Shown in pieces: positions 1-5,333 of a stretch of DNA of 5,333 nucleotides. Below the pieces are notes generated by a model. It did no database searches and was not told the origin of the DNA. It was given only the letters and a program-made list of their open reading frames with translations. Position 1 is the stretch's first letter, and the number at the start of each line of letters is the position of its first letter. A program made the position numbers and the translations under genes. The DNA comes from Tannerella sp. (GTDB lineage: Bacteria; Bacteroidota; Bacteroidia; Bacteroidales; Tannerellaceae): assembly GCA_031260095.1 (NCBI GenBank), contig JAIRKN010000149.1, positions 1 to 5,333 of the forward strand. Direction: 5' to 3'.

Positions 1-11
1 TTGATGAGCCG

Positions 12-311
12 TCATATCCGTTCGACTAATTTCAAAGCGTCGAATTTACATTTGCCCAGACAATCTCCGCAAGCGGTACATTTGTCGGGATATTTCACTG
101 TGACGTGTGTCCCCGTTTCATTTTTTACCGCTACCAATACACGGCGGGAACATCGTTTGACGCAACGCCTGCATCCGGTGCAGCTACTTTCGATAACGTA
201 TATAATCTTATTTCTGTTCTTCCGCCGACGGTGCAAGTCGCCGAAAATCCACAGCAAAAGCAACGCTCCCATTCCAATATATACTGAACTCATTCCTTTA
301 ATGTTTATCAT
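12..311 (-). CDS. Small membrane-anchored ferredoxin-like protein, 2x[4Fe-4S]
   Basis: This 99-residue protein probably carries electrons between membrane or cytoplasmic redox enzymes; its partner is unknown. Two CxxCxxCxxxC motifs are seen, at Cys44-47-50-54 and Cys78-81-84-88, the pattern for two [4Fe-4S] clusters in bacterial-type ferredoxins. The proline that usually follows the fourth cysteine is missing in both motifs (Ser and Lys instead). Residues about 9-24 are hydrophobic and are followed by a strongly basic stretch (RRRKNRNK, 28-35). This suggests one N-terminal membrane anchor with the iron-sulfur domain in the cytoplasm. The start at 311 is the most upstream ATG. An in-frame ATG at 293 (Met7) is an alternative, but an AAAGGA directly touches it, which is too close for a ribosome site. 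The gene stands alone here: the sod gene ends 239 nt upstream, and any downstream partner lies beyond the left edge. The iron-sulfur assignment is firm; the function is not. Confidence 0.87.
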   Translation of the reverse strand: MINIKGMSSVYIGMGALLLLWIFGDLHRRRKNRNKIIYVIESSCTGCRRCVKRCSRRVLVAVKNETGTHVTVKYPDKCTACGDCLGKCKFDALKLVERI

Positions 312-384
312 TAGAGATTATTCTCTGCTTATGTAGACAAATGAGGATGGAAAATATTTTACGAAACAGCAAAAAAAATCGGTA

Positions 385-392
385 TAACTTTG
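385..392 (+). promoter_or_regulatory. Possible Bacteroidetes -7 promoter element facing the inverted repeat
   Basis: TAACTTTG matches the Bacteroidetes vegetative consensus TAnnTTTG. No good TTTG-like -33 element lies at the usual spacing; the closest T-rich stretch (357-360) is about 24 nt away. A transcript would start near 398-400, just before the 403-462 inverted repeat, and would run antisense to the 3' end of the sod gene. No plus-strand gene follows, so this is either a chance match or the promoter of a small RNA. Confidence 0.3.
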
Positions 393-402
393 TGAAGTCA
401 GT

Positions 403-462
403 CCGGATTGCTTCAGGATACGCCTTCGTCACCAGCGAAAGCGAAAGAGTGAAGCAATCCGG
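403..462. repeat. 60-nt inverted repeat (13-bp arms), dispersed-palindrome type
   Basis: The arms at 403-415 (CCGGATTGCTTCA) and 450-462 (TGAAGCAATCCGG) are perfect reverse complements around a 34-nt centre. The centre holds a tandem GCGAAA at 435-440 and 441-446. A short inner dyad, TTCG at 425-428 with CGAA at 436-439, could form the tip of a hairpin. The GATTGCTTC ... CTTCGTCA ... GCGAAG-like ... GAAGCAATC layout resembles, from memory, palindromic intergenic repeats common in many bacterial genomes. That family link is recall, not a search result. It lies between two minus-strand genes. It could act as an mRNA-stabilising or terminating structure or be a non-autonomous mobile palindrome. 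An AT-rich stretch containing a T5 run follows at 471-484 on the plus strand. Confidence 0.75.
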
Positions 463-497
463 TAGAAGAAATTATTTTTATTATACCGGATGATTGC

Positions 498-537
498 AAA
501 AAAACAAAAACATGCTTGCCGATATTTGCACCGGTAA
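498..537 (-). terminator. Candidate intrinsic terminator of the sod gene
   Basis: Read on the minus strand just past the sod stop, TTACCG (537-532) can pair with CGGCAA (521-516) around a 10-nt loop, with one mismatch. After a 5-nt gap comes a T-tract, TTTTTGTTTTTTT (510-498). The T-tract is convincing. The stem is short and imperfect, and the T-tract is slightly detached from it, so the call is moderate. Confidence 0.4.
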
Positions 538-550
538 AAAGAATGTAGGG

Positions 551-1210
551 CTACTTTTCTCCAAATCTTTTTTCCACCACTTTCCAGTCGATGATTTTCC
601 AAAGCGCCTCCACATGATCGGCACGGCGATTCTGATAATCGATATAATAAGAATGTTCCCAGACGTCAAAGCCGATCAAAGCCGTTAAGCCTGCTTTCAA
701 AGGATTTCCCGCATTACTTTCTTTCAGGATAACCAGTTTGCCGCTTTTATCTTTAGCCAACCAGGACCATCCCGAACCAAAAAGTCCGACTGAAGCCGCA
801 TTAAATTCTTTTTTAAAATTTTCAAAACTGCCGAATTGTTTGTTGATCGCGTCAGCCAATGCTCCGGAAGGTTCGCCGCCTCCTTTCGGCGAAAACGTAT
901 TGAAATAAAATTCATGATTCCAGACCTGAGCGGCATTATTGAATAGGCCACCATCCGAATATTTGACGATATCTTCAAGCGAAGCATTCTCAAACGGCGT
1001 ACCTTTAATCAGCTTATTCAGATTATTGATATACGCCTGCACATGTTTACCATGATGCAATTCAACGGTTTGTTTACTAATTACCGGCTCTAATGAATTA
1101 CTTTCATAAGGTAATTTGAATAATACAAACTCTTTCGCACTACTATCTTGACTATTTGTTCCTATAACTGCTGTAATCAATAAGATTGATATATTTAATA
1201 ACTTTTTCAT
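551..1210 (-). CDS. sodB: Fe/Mn-family superoxide dismutase with N-terminal signal peptide
   Basis: The enzyme converts superoxide to hydrogen peroxide and oxygen. All metal ligands of the Fe/Mn family are present: His52, His99, Asp182 and His186, the last two in DVWEHSYYIDY. The gateway Tyr60 and a second-shell His56 are also there. Gln95 in NNAAQVWNH, together with the NAG motif at 166-168, follows the iron-type pattern. Bacteroidetes enzymes are often cambialistic, so the metal is not settled. The catalytic domain begins near residue 27. The first ~25 residues are an added leader with two lysines at 2-3, a hydrophobic core at about 4-16, and a possible signal peptidase I site after Ala25 (SSA|K) or Ser20. 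There is no lipobox cysteine. This predicts a periplasmic protein, unlike the leaderless cytoplasmic SODs of about 190-200 residues. No closer in-frame ATG precedes the domain. The gene starts 49 nt after the oxidoreductase stop, in an AT-rich gap with no visible ribosome site, and may be co-transcribed with it. Confidence 0.95.
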   Translation of the reverse strand: MKKLLNISILLITAVIGTNSQDSSAKEFVLFKLPYESNSLEPVISKQTVELHHGKHVQAYINNLNKLIKGTPFENASLEDIVKYSDGGLFNNAAQVWNHEFYFNTFSPKGGGEPSGALADAINKQFGSFENFKKEFNAASVGLFGSGWSWLAKDKSGKLVILKESNAGNPLKAGLTALIGFDVWEHSYYIDYQNRRADHVEALWKIIDWKVVEKRFGEK

Positions 1211-1259
1211 AATTATATATTTTAAATTTAGTACTAACCTTACACGTATATTTTATTAT

Positions 1260-2570
1260 TCAAATTCCGGGAAATACCCAGGGGCTCCGGTAATCGGGCT
1301 TAAGAAATTTATCTGCTTCTTTATTATTAAAGGTCTTTTTTTGATCGTCATATATGAGTGCAGCGCCGACCCTGGCCGAAATATTTCCTAAATGTGCATA
1401 TTTGGCGCATAGACTTCCATTATCAATCGTACATGCCGTATCGCTACTTCGCTCTCTCATACAAGTCAGAAAATTGAAGACATGATTTTTATGATCCTGC
1501 AAATCCGGCAATGAGCGGATATACTCCGCTTTATTTCCTTCCGGCAACACTTCCCAACTTTCACGATTAGCCACTAACGTGCCGTTTGTTCCTTTAAAAG
1601 CGACCCCATAATTCCGTTCATAGGGTCCGGTTTCCGTTCCTGCCACATTGCTCCATTGTATCAGGAAATCTTTATATTCATACAGGACGGACAAAGTATC
1701 GAATGTCTCGGGAGAATTTTGAGGAAAAGCAAATTTTCCACCCATACCGATTACTTTTTCAGGCATTCCTTTCACATTCATCCCCCACAAGGCCATATCC
1801 AGCAGATGAACTCCCCAATCTGTAAGCAAACCGCCGCCATAATCCCAGAACATTCGCCACGAACCATGAAAACGTTCATTATTAAACGTACGCTTCGGAG
1901 CCGGCCCTAACCACATCTCAAAATCGACGCCTTCCGGAACCGGGCTGTCGGGAACCGGTAAAGACAATGCTCCATAATTAAAATTTGCCCATACCTCCAC
2001 ACGGACGATCTTTCCTAATTTGCCGGAATCTATGTAATGCTTCATTTCATGCCAATTTTTTCCGCTACGCTGCTGTTGCCCTACCTGAACAATCCGGCCG
2101 TATTTTTTTGCGGCAGCAACCATTGCATCACATTCTGCAATCGAATTGGCTATAGGTTTTTCCACATAGACGTCCTTTCCGGCCGCACATGCGTCGACCA
2201 TTTGTAAGCAATGCCAGTGATCGGGCGTTCCAACAATAACAGCATCAATATCTTTCCGGTCTAACAGTTTCCTGTAATCACCATATAGATCAGGCTCCCT
2301 GTTACGCAATTGCCGGACTTCTCCGGCTCTATTTTCCAATACTTTCCGATCTATATCGCATAAAGCAATACAATCCACATCCGGATGCAGGAGAAAATCC
2401 GTAAGATTCCCCCACCCCATACTCCGACAACCGATCAGACCAACCCTGATCCTGTCGTTTGCGCCTGTGAAACCGGTATAGGGATTATTACTCCCCAATA
2501 CGGAAGGCATTATCAATCCCATTGCCACTGTTGAAGCAGATTGACGCAGAAAATTTCGTCTTGTTACCAT
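1260..2570 (-). CDS. Gfo/Idh/MocA-family oxidoreductase with twin-arginine leader
   Basis: This 436-residue protein is an NAD(P)-dependent dehydrogenase of the Gfo/Idh/MocA group, which usually oxidises or reduces sugars, inositols or glycosides. The substrate cannot be told from sequence. A twin-arginine leader is seen at the N-terminus (RRNFLR, 4-9, then a hydrophobic stretch to about 25), so export as a folded, cofactor-loaded enzyme is likely. The Rossmann domain starts near residue 41 with GLIGCRSMG (44-52), where Arg49 replaces the middle glycine of the usual GxGxxG. Asp72 ends the second strand and probably contacts the cofactor ribose. TPDHWH (115-120) and the family-defining EKP (137-139, Lys138 catalytic) follow. 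GGGLLTDWGVHLLD (245-258) carries the expected Asp251 and His255. The C-terminal half is the substrate and dimer domain. It lies 134 nt downstream of hisB, so it is probably a separate unit, and 49 nt upstream of sod. It lacks the YPTHxLGP-type motif I recall for GH109 glycosidases. Confidence 0.92.
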   Translation of the reverse strand: MVTRRNFLRQSASTVAMGLIMPSVLGSNNPYTGFTGANDRIRVGLIGCRSMGWGNLTDFLLHPDVDCIALCDIDRKVLENRAGEVRQLRNREPDLYGDYRKLLDRKDIDAVIVGTPDHWHCLQMVDACAAGKDVYVEKPIANSIAECDAMVAAAKKYGRIVQVGQQQRSGKNWHEMKHYIDSGKLGKIVRVEVWANFNYGALSLPVPDSPVPEGVDFEMWLGPAPKRTFNNERFHGSWRMFWDYGGGLLTDWGVHLLDMALWGMNVKGMPEKVIGMGGKFAFPQNSPETFDTLSVLYEYKDFLIQWSNVAGTETGPYERNYGVAFKGTNGTLVANRESWEVLPEGNKAEYIRSLPDLQDHKNHVFNFLTCMRERSSDTACTIDNGSLCAKYAHLGNISARVGAALIYDDQKKTFNNKEADKFLKPDYRSPWVFPGI

Positions 2571-2704
2571 ATTTTATCAATTTAAAATTTATAACGGATC
2601 GCAATATAGGAAATTATTTTACAATAATTCTTCATATTACATTATTTAAGATAGAAAGCCTGATCATTTCGCGCATCAAATTTGTCGCACGAGGCGGAGA
2701 TTGT
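2571..2704. other. Intergenic gap between hisB and the oxidoreductase
   Basis: These 134 nt are AT-rich near the oxidoreductase and more GC-rich near hisB. A TATATTGC on the minus strand (2608-2601) is a loose -7 candidate, but no TTTG lies at the right distance upstream of it. Only weak AT dyads are seen (for example TTATT / AATAA around 2613-2628). I find no convincing terminator after hisB and no RNA gene. The gap most likely holds the oxidoreductase promoter, which I cannot place. Confidence 0.4.
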
Positions 2705-3835
2705 TTATAAGATTCCTTTTGTGCTGGGCAGATCGTATTTATACACATCCCGCCTTATCGCCATCTTAATAGCTTTGGCCAGTGCTTTGAATATACCTTC
2801 GGCTTTATGGTGTTCGTTTTCGCCTTCGGCTTTAATATTCAGGTTCATTTTTGCTGCGTCGCTTAATGATTTAAAGAAGTGCAGGAACATTTCCGCCGGC
2901 ATTTCCCCGATCTTTTCGCGTCTAAACTCTGCATCCCAGACGAGCCATGCCCGTCCGCCAAAGTCGAGCGCCACGCTGCAAAGGCAATCATCCATCGGCA
3001 GGCAATAGCCATAGCGTTCTATGCCGCGTTTATCTCCCAAAGCCGTTGATAAGGCTTCACCAAGAGCGATGGCCGTATCTTCTATTGTATGATGTTCGTC
3101 AACATGCAGGTCGCCGCGGACCTTCACCGTCAGATCCAGTCCGCCGTGTTTTCCGATCTGTTCAAGCATGTGATCAAAGAATCCTATGCCTGTTGAGATC
3201 TCGCACGTACCGTTTCCGTCCAGGTTCAGACGGACATAGACATCCGTCTCTTTCGTCGTACGCTGTACCGTTGCAATGCGTTCGCCGGCAAAAAGAAAGT
3301 CCTTGATCCTATCCCACGAATTAAATATATGGAATCCTTTGGCTTCATACGAATCCGGTGCGGATTCCACAGGCGATCCGTCGGGAGCTATCAATATGCC
3401 TTTACATCCGAGATTTGCGGCCAGTTCCATATCTGTTTTCCGGTCGCCGATCACGTATGAATTTTCAAGATCACAGTCGCCTGTCATATATTCTTTCAGC
3501 ATACCGGTTTGCGGTTTGCGGTTTGGCGAGTTATCTTCCGGGAAAGAAGGGTCAACAAAGATCCTATCGAAGATCACGCCTTCGTTGGCAAAGACCTCCA
3601 GCATTTTCCCCTGTACGCGGTCAAAATTCTCCTGCGGATTCGAAGGCGTACCAAGACCATCCTGATTGGTTACTATTACCAGATCGAAATCAAGATTTTC
3701 ACGTATGAAATACAGATTACGTATAACTCCCGGAAGAAACGTAAGTTGTTCAAGCGTATCCACCTGGAATGTTACCGGCGGCTCCGTGATGAGTGTACCG
3801 TCCCGGTCGATGAAGAGGGCTTTTTTCTTCTTCAT
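2705..3835 (-). CDS. hisB: Bifunctional histidinol-phosphatase / imidazoleglycerol-phosphate dehydratase
   Basis: This cytoplasmic fusion enzyme catalyses two histidine-pathway steps: dehydration of imidazole glycerol phosphate to imidazole acetol phosphate, and dephosphorylation of histidinol phosphate. The N-terminal HAD phosphatase (about 1-165) shows DRDGT (10-14, nucleophile Asp10 and acid/base Asp12), VTNQDGLGT (55-63), the Lys107 motif RKP, and GDRKTD (130-135). The C-terminal dehydratase (about 184-376) shows FFDHML (219-224), DEHHTIED (246-253), [10 protein letters not shown] (267-276) and EHHKAEG (341-347), the histidine-rich metal-binding motifs of the family. At 376 residues it is slightly longer than the E. 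coli enzyme (about 355). The phosphatase lacks the Cys-x-His...Cys-x-Cys zinc loop of E. coli HisB; that stretch reads [11 protein letters not shown] (98-108). It starts 8 nt after the DUF3127 stop (TAG GAAAGCCG ATG), so it is probably co-translated with it. Identification is very secure. Confidence 0.98.
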   Translation of the reverse strand: MKKKKALFIDRDGTLITEPPVTFQVDTLEQLTFLPGVIRNLYFIRENLDFDLVIVTNQDGLGTPSNPQENFDRVQGKMLEVFANEGVIFDRIFVDPSFPEDNSPNRKPQTGMLKEYMTGDCDLENSYVIGDRKTDMELAANLGCKGILIAPDGSPVESAPDSYEAKGFHIFNSWDRIKDFLFAGERIATVQRTTKETDVYVRLNLDGNGTCEISTGIGFFDHMLEQIGKHGGLDLTVKVRGDLHVDEHHTIEDTAIALGEALSTALGDKRGIERYGYCLPMDDCLCSVALDFGGRAWLVWDAEFRREKIGEMPAEMFLHFFKSLSDAAKMNLNIKAEGENEHHKAEGIFKALAKAIKMAIRRDVYKYDLPSTKGIL

Positions 3836-3843
3836 CGGCTTTC

Positions 3844-4206
3844 CTAAAACGGGAGATCGGAGGCGTCGTCCGAGGGCGCGATTTCCGGCGTTACCGGTGG
3901 CTGAGCCGGTATGAAGCCGTCGGATGCCGGCGTTTCGTTGCCTGACTCCACTCTCCAGGCGCGTATATCGTTATACCAGCGACCATTATACTCGCGGCAG
4001 TCGATGTCGAAACTGACGCTCAGGATTTGTCCTTCCTGTATATTATACTGATCAATCTTGTCGCCCCAGAGATTGAACATCATTTTGCGAGGATATTGCG
4101 AATTCTGTTCATATTCGATTACATAATCCTGCTTTTTCCATGCTCCGTTTTTGCCTTCGCCGGACTGAACGGGTTGTACGGCAATAATTTTTCCTTTTAC
4201 TTCCAT
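3844..4206 (-). CDS. DUF3127 protein, OB-fold-like with SSB-type acidic tail
   Basis: This 120-residue cytoplasmic protein fits the DUF3127 family, recognised from memory by its opening MEVKGKI, the [10 protein letters not shown] stretch (23-32) and the [23 protein letters not shown] region (65-87). Function is unproven. Residues about 1-87 look like one beta-rich OB-fold domain with several aromatic residues. A proline-rich, low-complexity linker (about 88-111) follows, and the protein ends in DDASDLPF (113-120). This is the layout of bacterial SSB: OB fold, flexible linker, acidic tip ending in Pro-Phe that binds repair and replication partners. A nucleic-acid-binding role is therefore an inference. 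The gene starts 2 nt after the hisC stop (TAA TT ATG) and ends 8 nt before hisB, so it is part of the his operon transcript. The AT-only spacer shows no ribosome site, which fits translational coupling. Family call fairly sure; function open. Confidence 0.87.
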   Translation of the reverse strand: MEVKGKIIAVQPVQSGEGKNGAWKKQDYVIEYEQNSQYPRKMMFNLWGDKIDQYNIQEGQILSVSFDIDCREYNGRWYNDIRAWRVESGNETPASDGFIPAQPPVTPEIAPSDDASDLPF

Positions 4207-4208
4207 AA

Positions 4209-5240
4209 TTATAATTGTTTCAATTCGTTTATTAATATTTCATTCTCTTCTGCGGTGCCGACGGTGATACGCAGGCATCCGAGGCACAGCGAGATCGCAT
4301 TGCGGTTACGTATGATAACGCCACGGCTCACCAGTTGGTTATAGATCCTGTCGGCATCGGGGACTTTTATCAGCAGGAAGTTCGCCTCCGACGGATAAAT
4401 TCTCTCCACAAACGGGAGGGCGGCAAGCTTTCCGGCCAACAGTCCGCGCTGTTCAAGAAGCATCCTGACCCATTTATTTTTGCGCTCTTCCTGATCCAAC
4501 TGTTCGTACACAAACTTCTGCGTCAATGTATTTATATTATAAGGATATTTGACTTTATTGAACAATCCGGTGATCTCTTCGCCGGCAAAAGCCATTCCGC
4601 ACCTGACGGAAGCGAGGCCCCAGGCTTTGGAGAATGTCTGCATGACGATCATCTTCGGATGTTCATCGAGTTCCTCAAGCCATGACGGTTCGGATGAGAA
4701 ATCAATGTAGGCTTCGTCCATTACGATGATTCCGCCGAAGCCGTCGAGGATTTTCCGTATCCCGTCGCGCTCCAATACATTTCCCGAAGGATTGTTGGGC
4801 GAGCAAAGGAAGATGACTTTCGTCCGCTCGTCCGTCGCGTTCAACACCCGTTCCGCATCGAGCGTAAAATCGTCGTTGAGCAGCACCTTCCGGTATTCTA
4901 CATTATTAATATCCGCACATACCTGATACATGCCGTAAGTTGGATCTATTGCAACGATATTATCTTCTGCAGGTTCACAAAATATACGGATCGTCAGATC
5001 AATCGGCTCATCACTTCCTACGCCCAGCATAATCTGCGAAGGTCTTACGTTTTTGATCTTTGCGATTTTCTTCTTCAGTTCCTCCTGCAGCGGATCAGGA
5101 TAGCGGTTATAGGGTGCATTCATCGGATTTTCATTTGCATCCAGAAAAACGGAAGCCTCGCCCTTATACTCGCTACGGGCGCAGGAATAAGGTTTTAGAT
5201 TACGTATATTTTCTCTTACTAACTTAGATAGATCTGTCAT
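4209..5240 (-). CDS. hisC: Histidinol-phosphate aminotransferase
   Basis: HisC is a cytoplasmic, PLP-dependent class I/II aminotransferase. It transfers an amino group from glutamate to imidazole acetol phosphate, giving histidinol phosphate. At 343 residues it has the usual length. The substrate-side signature DANENP (34-39) opens the protein and YPDP (47-50) follows. The cofactor site is complete: SPNNPSG (147-153), DEAYIDF (175-181, Asp175 to the pyridine nitrogen and Tyr178 to the ring oxygen), TFSKAWGLASVRCG (202-215, Schiff-base Lys205 and phosphate-binding Arg213). Arg324 in LRITVG binds the substrate acid group. The start at 5240 gives the normal N-terminus (LVRENIRNLKPYSCARSEYKG). 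It is the first gene of the visible operon and has its own promoter just upstream. The hisG and hisD genes are not in this window. Identification is very secure. Confidence 0.98.
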   Translation of the reverse strand: MTDLSKLVRENIRNLKPYSCARSEYKGEASVFLDANENPMNAPYNRYPDPLQEELKKKIAKIKNVRPSQIMLGVGSDEPIDLTIRIFCEPAEDNIVAIDPTYGMYQVCADINNVEYRKVLLNDDFTLDAERVLNATDERTKVIFLCSPNNPSGNVLERDGIRKILDGFGGIIVMDEAYIDFSSEPSWLEELDEHPKMIVMQTFSKAWGLASVRCGMAFAGEEITGLFNKVKYPYNINTLTQKFVYEQLDQEERKNKWVRMLLEQRGLLAGKLAALPFVERIYPSEANFLLIKVPDADRIYNQLVSRGVIIRNRNAISLCLGCLRITVGTAEENEILINELKQL

Positions 5241-5257
5241 GAATCTGTATTTTGTGA

Positions 5258-5289
5258 CAAAAATACATAAAATATAAGTAACATGAAAA
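5258..5289 (-). promoter_or_regulatory. Promoter of the hisC-DUF3127-hisB operon
   Basis: On the minus strand TATTTTTG (5265-5258) fits the Bacteroidetes -7 consensus TAnnTTTG exactly. Twenty nt upstream lies TTTT (5289-5286), a weak form of the -33 element TTTG. Transcription would begin near 5252-5250, leaving a leader of only about 10-12 nt before the hisC ATG. Such a leader has no room for a his leader peptide, T-box or other riboswitch. If an upstream his gene exists, this may be an internal promoter. Confidence 0.6.
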
Positions 5290-5297
5290 GAAAAAGG

Positions 5298-5313
5298 AAA
5301 AGTTTTAACTTTT
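5298..5313. repeat. AT-rich dyad upstream of the his promoter
   Basis: AAAAGTT (5298-5304) and AACTTTT (5307-5313) are perfect inverted arms around a 2-nt centre. It sits just upstream of the presumed -33 element. It could be a regulator-binding site, or part of a structure at the end of an unseen upstream gene. Confidence 0.35.
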
Positions 5314-5317
5314 TAGC

Positions 5318-5330
5318 GTCCGTTTCGGAC
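5318..5330. repeat. Short GTCCG-TTT-CGGAC hairpin
   Basis: GTCCG and CGGAC form a perfect 5-bp stem with a 3-nt loop at the right edge of the window. On the minus strand a T-rich stretch comes only after about 12 nt and is interrupted, so a terminator for an upstream minus-strand gene is possible but weak. The sequence ends too soon to say more. Confidence 0.35.
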
Positions 5331-5333
5331 AAA

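Noticed and set aside
294..300. AAAGGA as ribosome site for an internal ferredoxin start at 293
   Set aside because: It directly abuts the ATG with no spacing, and Bacteroidetes rarely depend on such sites.
1..336. Plus-strand open frame of 111 codons opposite the ferredoxin gene
   Set aside because: It overlaps the cysteine-motif gene on the other strand almost completely, and its product has no recognisable domain.
312..370. Minus-strand promoter for the ferredoxin gene (CTCATTTG at 345-338)
   Set aside because: The TA of the -7 consensus is missing, and the TTTG at 373-370 is about 24 nt away, outside the usual spacing.
494..688. Plus-strand open frame of 64 codons after the inverted repeat
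   Set aside because: Much of it is antisense to the sod 3' end, and it shows no family features. It would only matter if the 385-392 promoter proved real.
1260..2570. GH109-type NAD-dependent glycosidase
   Set aside because: The Tat leader and length fit, but the YPTHxLGP-like active-site motif is absent and the standard oxidoreductase GGGxLxDxGxH motif is present.
2601..2608. TATATTGC as -7 element of the oxidoreductase promoter
   Set aside because: It deviates from TAnnTTTG, and the nearest TTG is only about 13 nt upstream; not strong enough to list as a promoter.
2664..2690. Hairpin around CAAATTTG after hisB as terminator
   Set aside because: The dyad is short, its flanks do not pair well, and no T-tract follows on the minus strand.
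3276..3665. Plus-strand open frames (up to 129 codons) opposite hisB
   Set aside because: They lie wholly inside the secure hisB frame; they are rich in Arg, Pro and Ser, as expected for antisense shadows.

Overview
The window looks like a piece of a Bacteroidales chromosome (Bacteroides / Parabacteroides / Dysgonomonas-like). Four things point there: a fused HisB, a DUF3127 protein (a family I know mainly from Bacteroidetes), a clear Bacteroidetes-type -7 promoter element (TAnnTTTG) in front of hisC, and AT-rich leaders without convincing Shine-Dalgarno sequences. The genus is inference. All six protein-coding genes read on the minus strand, so the window is best read from right to left.

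Right part (about 5333-2705): a compact histidine-biosynthesis operon, promoter - hisC - DUF3127 protein - hisB. The spacers are 2 nt and 8 nt, so translation is probably coupled. HisC and the fused HisB between them provide three late histidine steps: IGP dehydration, imidazole-acetol phosphate transamination and histidinol-phosphate dephosphorylation. The gene between them is not a histidine enzyme. It is a small OB-fold-like protein with an acidic C-terminal tip resembling that of single-stranded DNA-binding protein.

Middle part (about 2570-551): two genes for apparently exported proteins, 49 nt apart. The first is a Gfo/Idh/MocA-family NAD(P)-dependent oxidoreductase with a twin-arginine leader. 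The second is an Fe/Mn superoxide dismutase with an N-terminal signal peptide. A possible T-tract terminator follows the sod gene.

Left part (about 550-12): a 239-nt gap, then a small membrane-anchored ferredoxin-like protein with two [4Fe-4S] cluster motifs. The gap holds a 60-nt inverted repeat with 13-bp arms. It resembles the dispersed GATTGCTTC / GAAGCAATC palindromes of many bacterial genomes. A promoter-like -7 element on the plus strand points into it, although both flanking genes are on the minus strand.

I see no rRNA, tRNA, CRISPR, transposase or phage gene. No obviously new multi-gene system is present. The two items most worth following up are the SSB-like DUF3127 protein inside the his operon and the possible plus-strand transcript through the inverted repeat.
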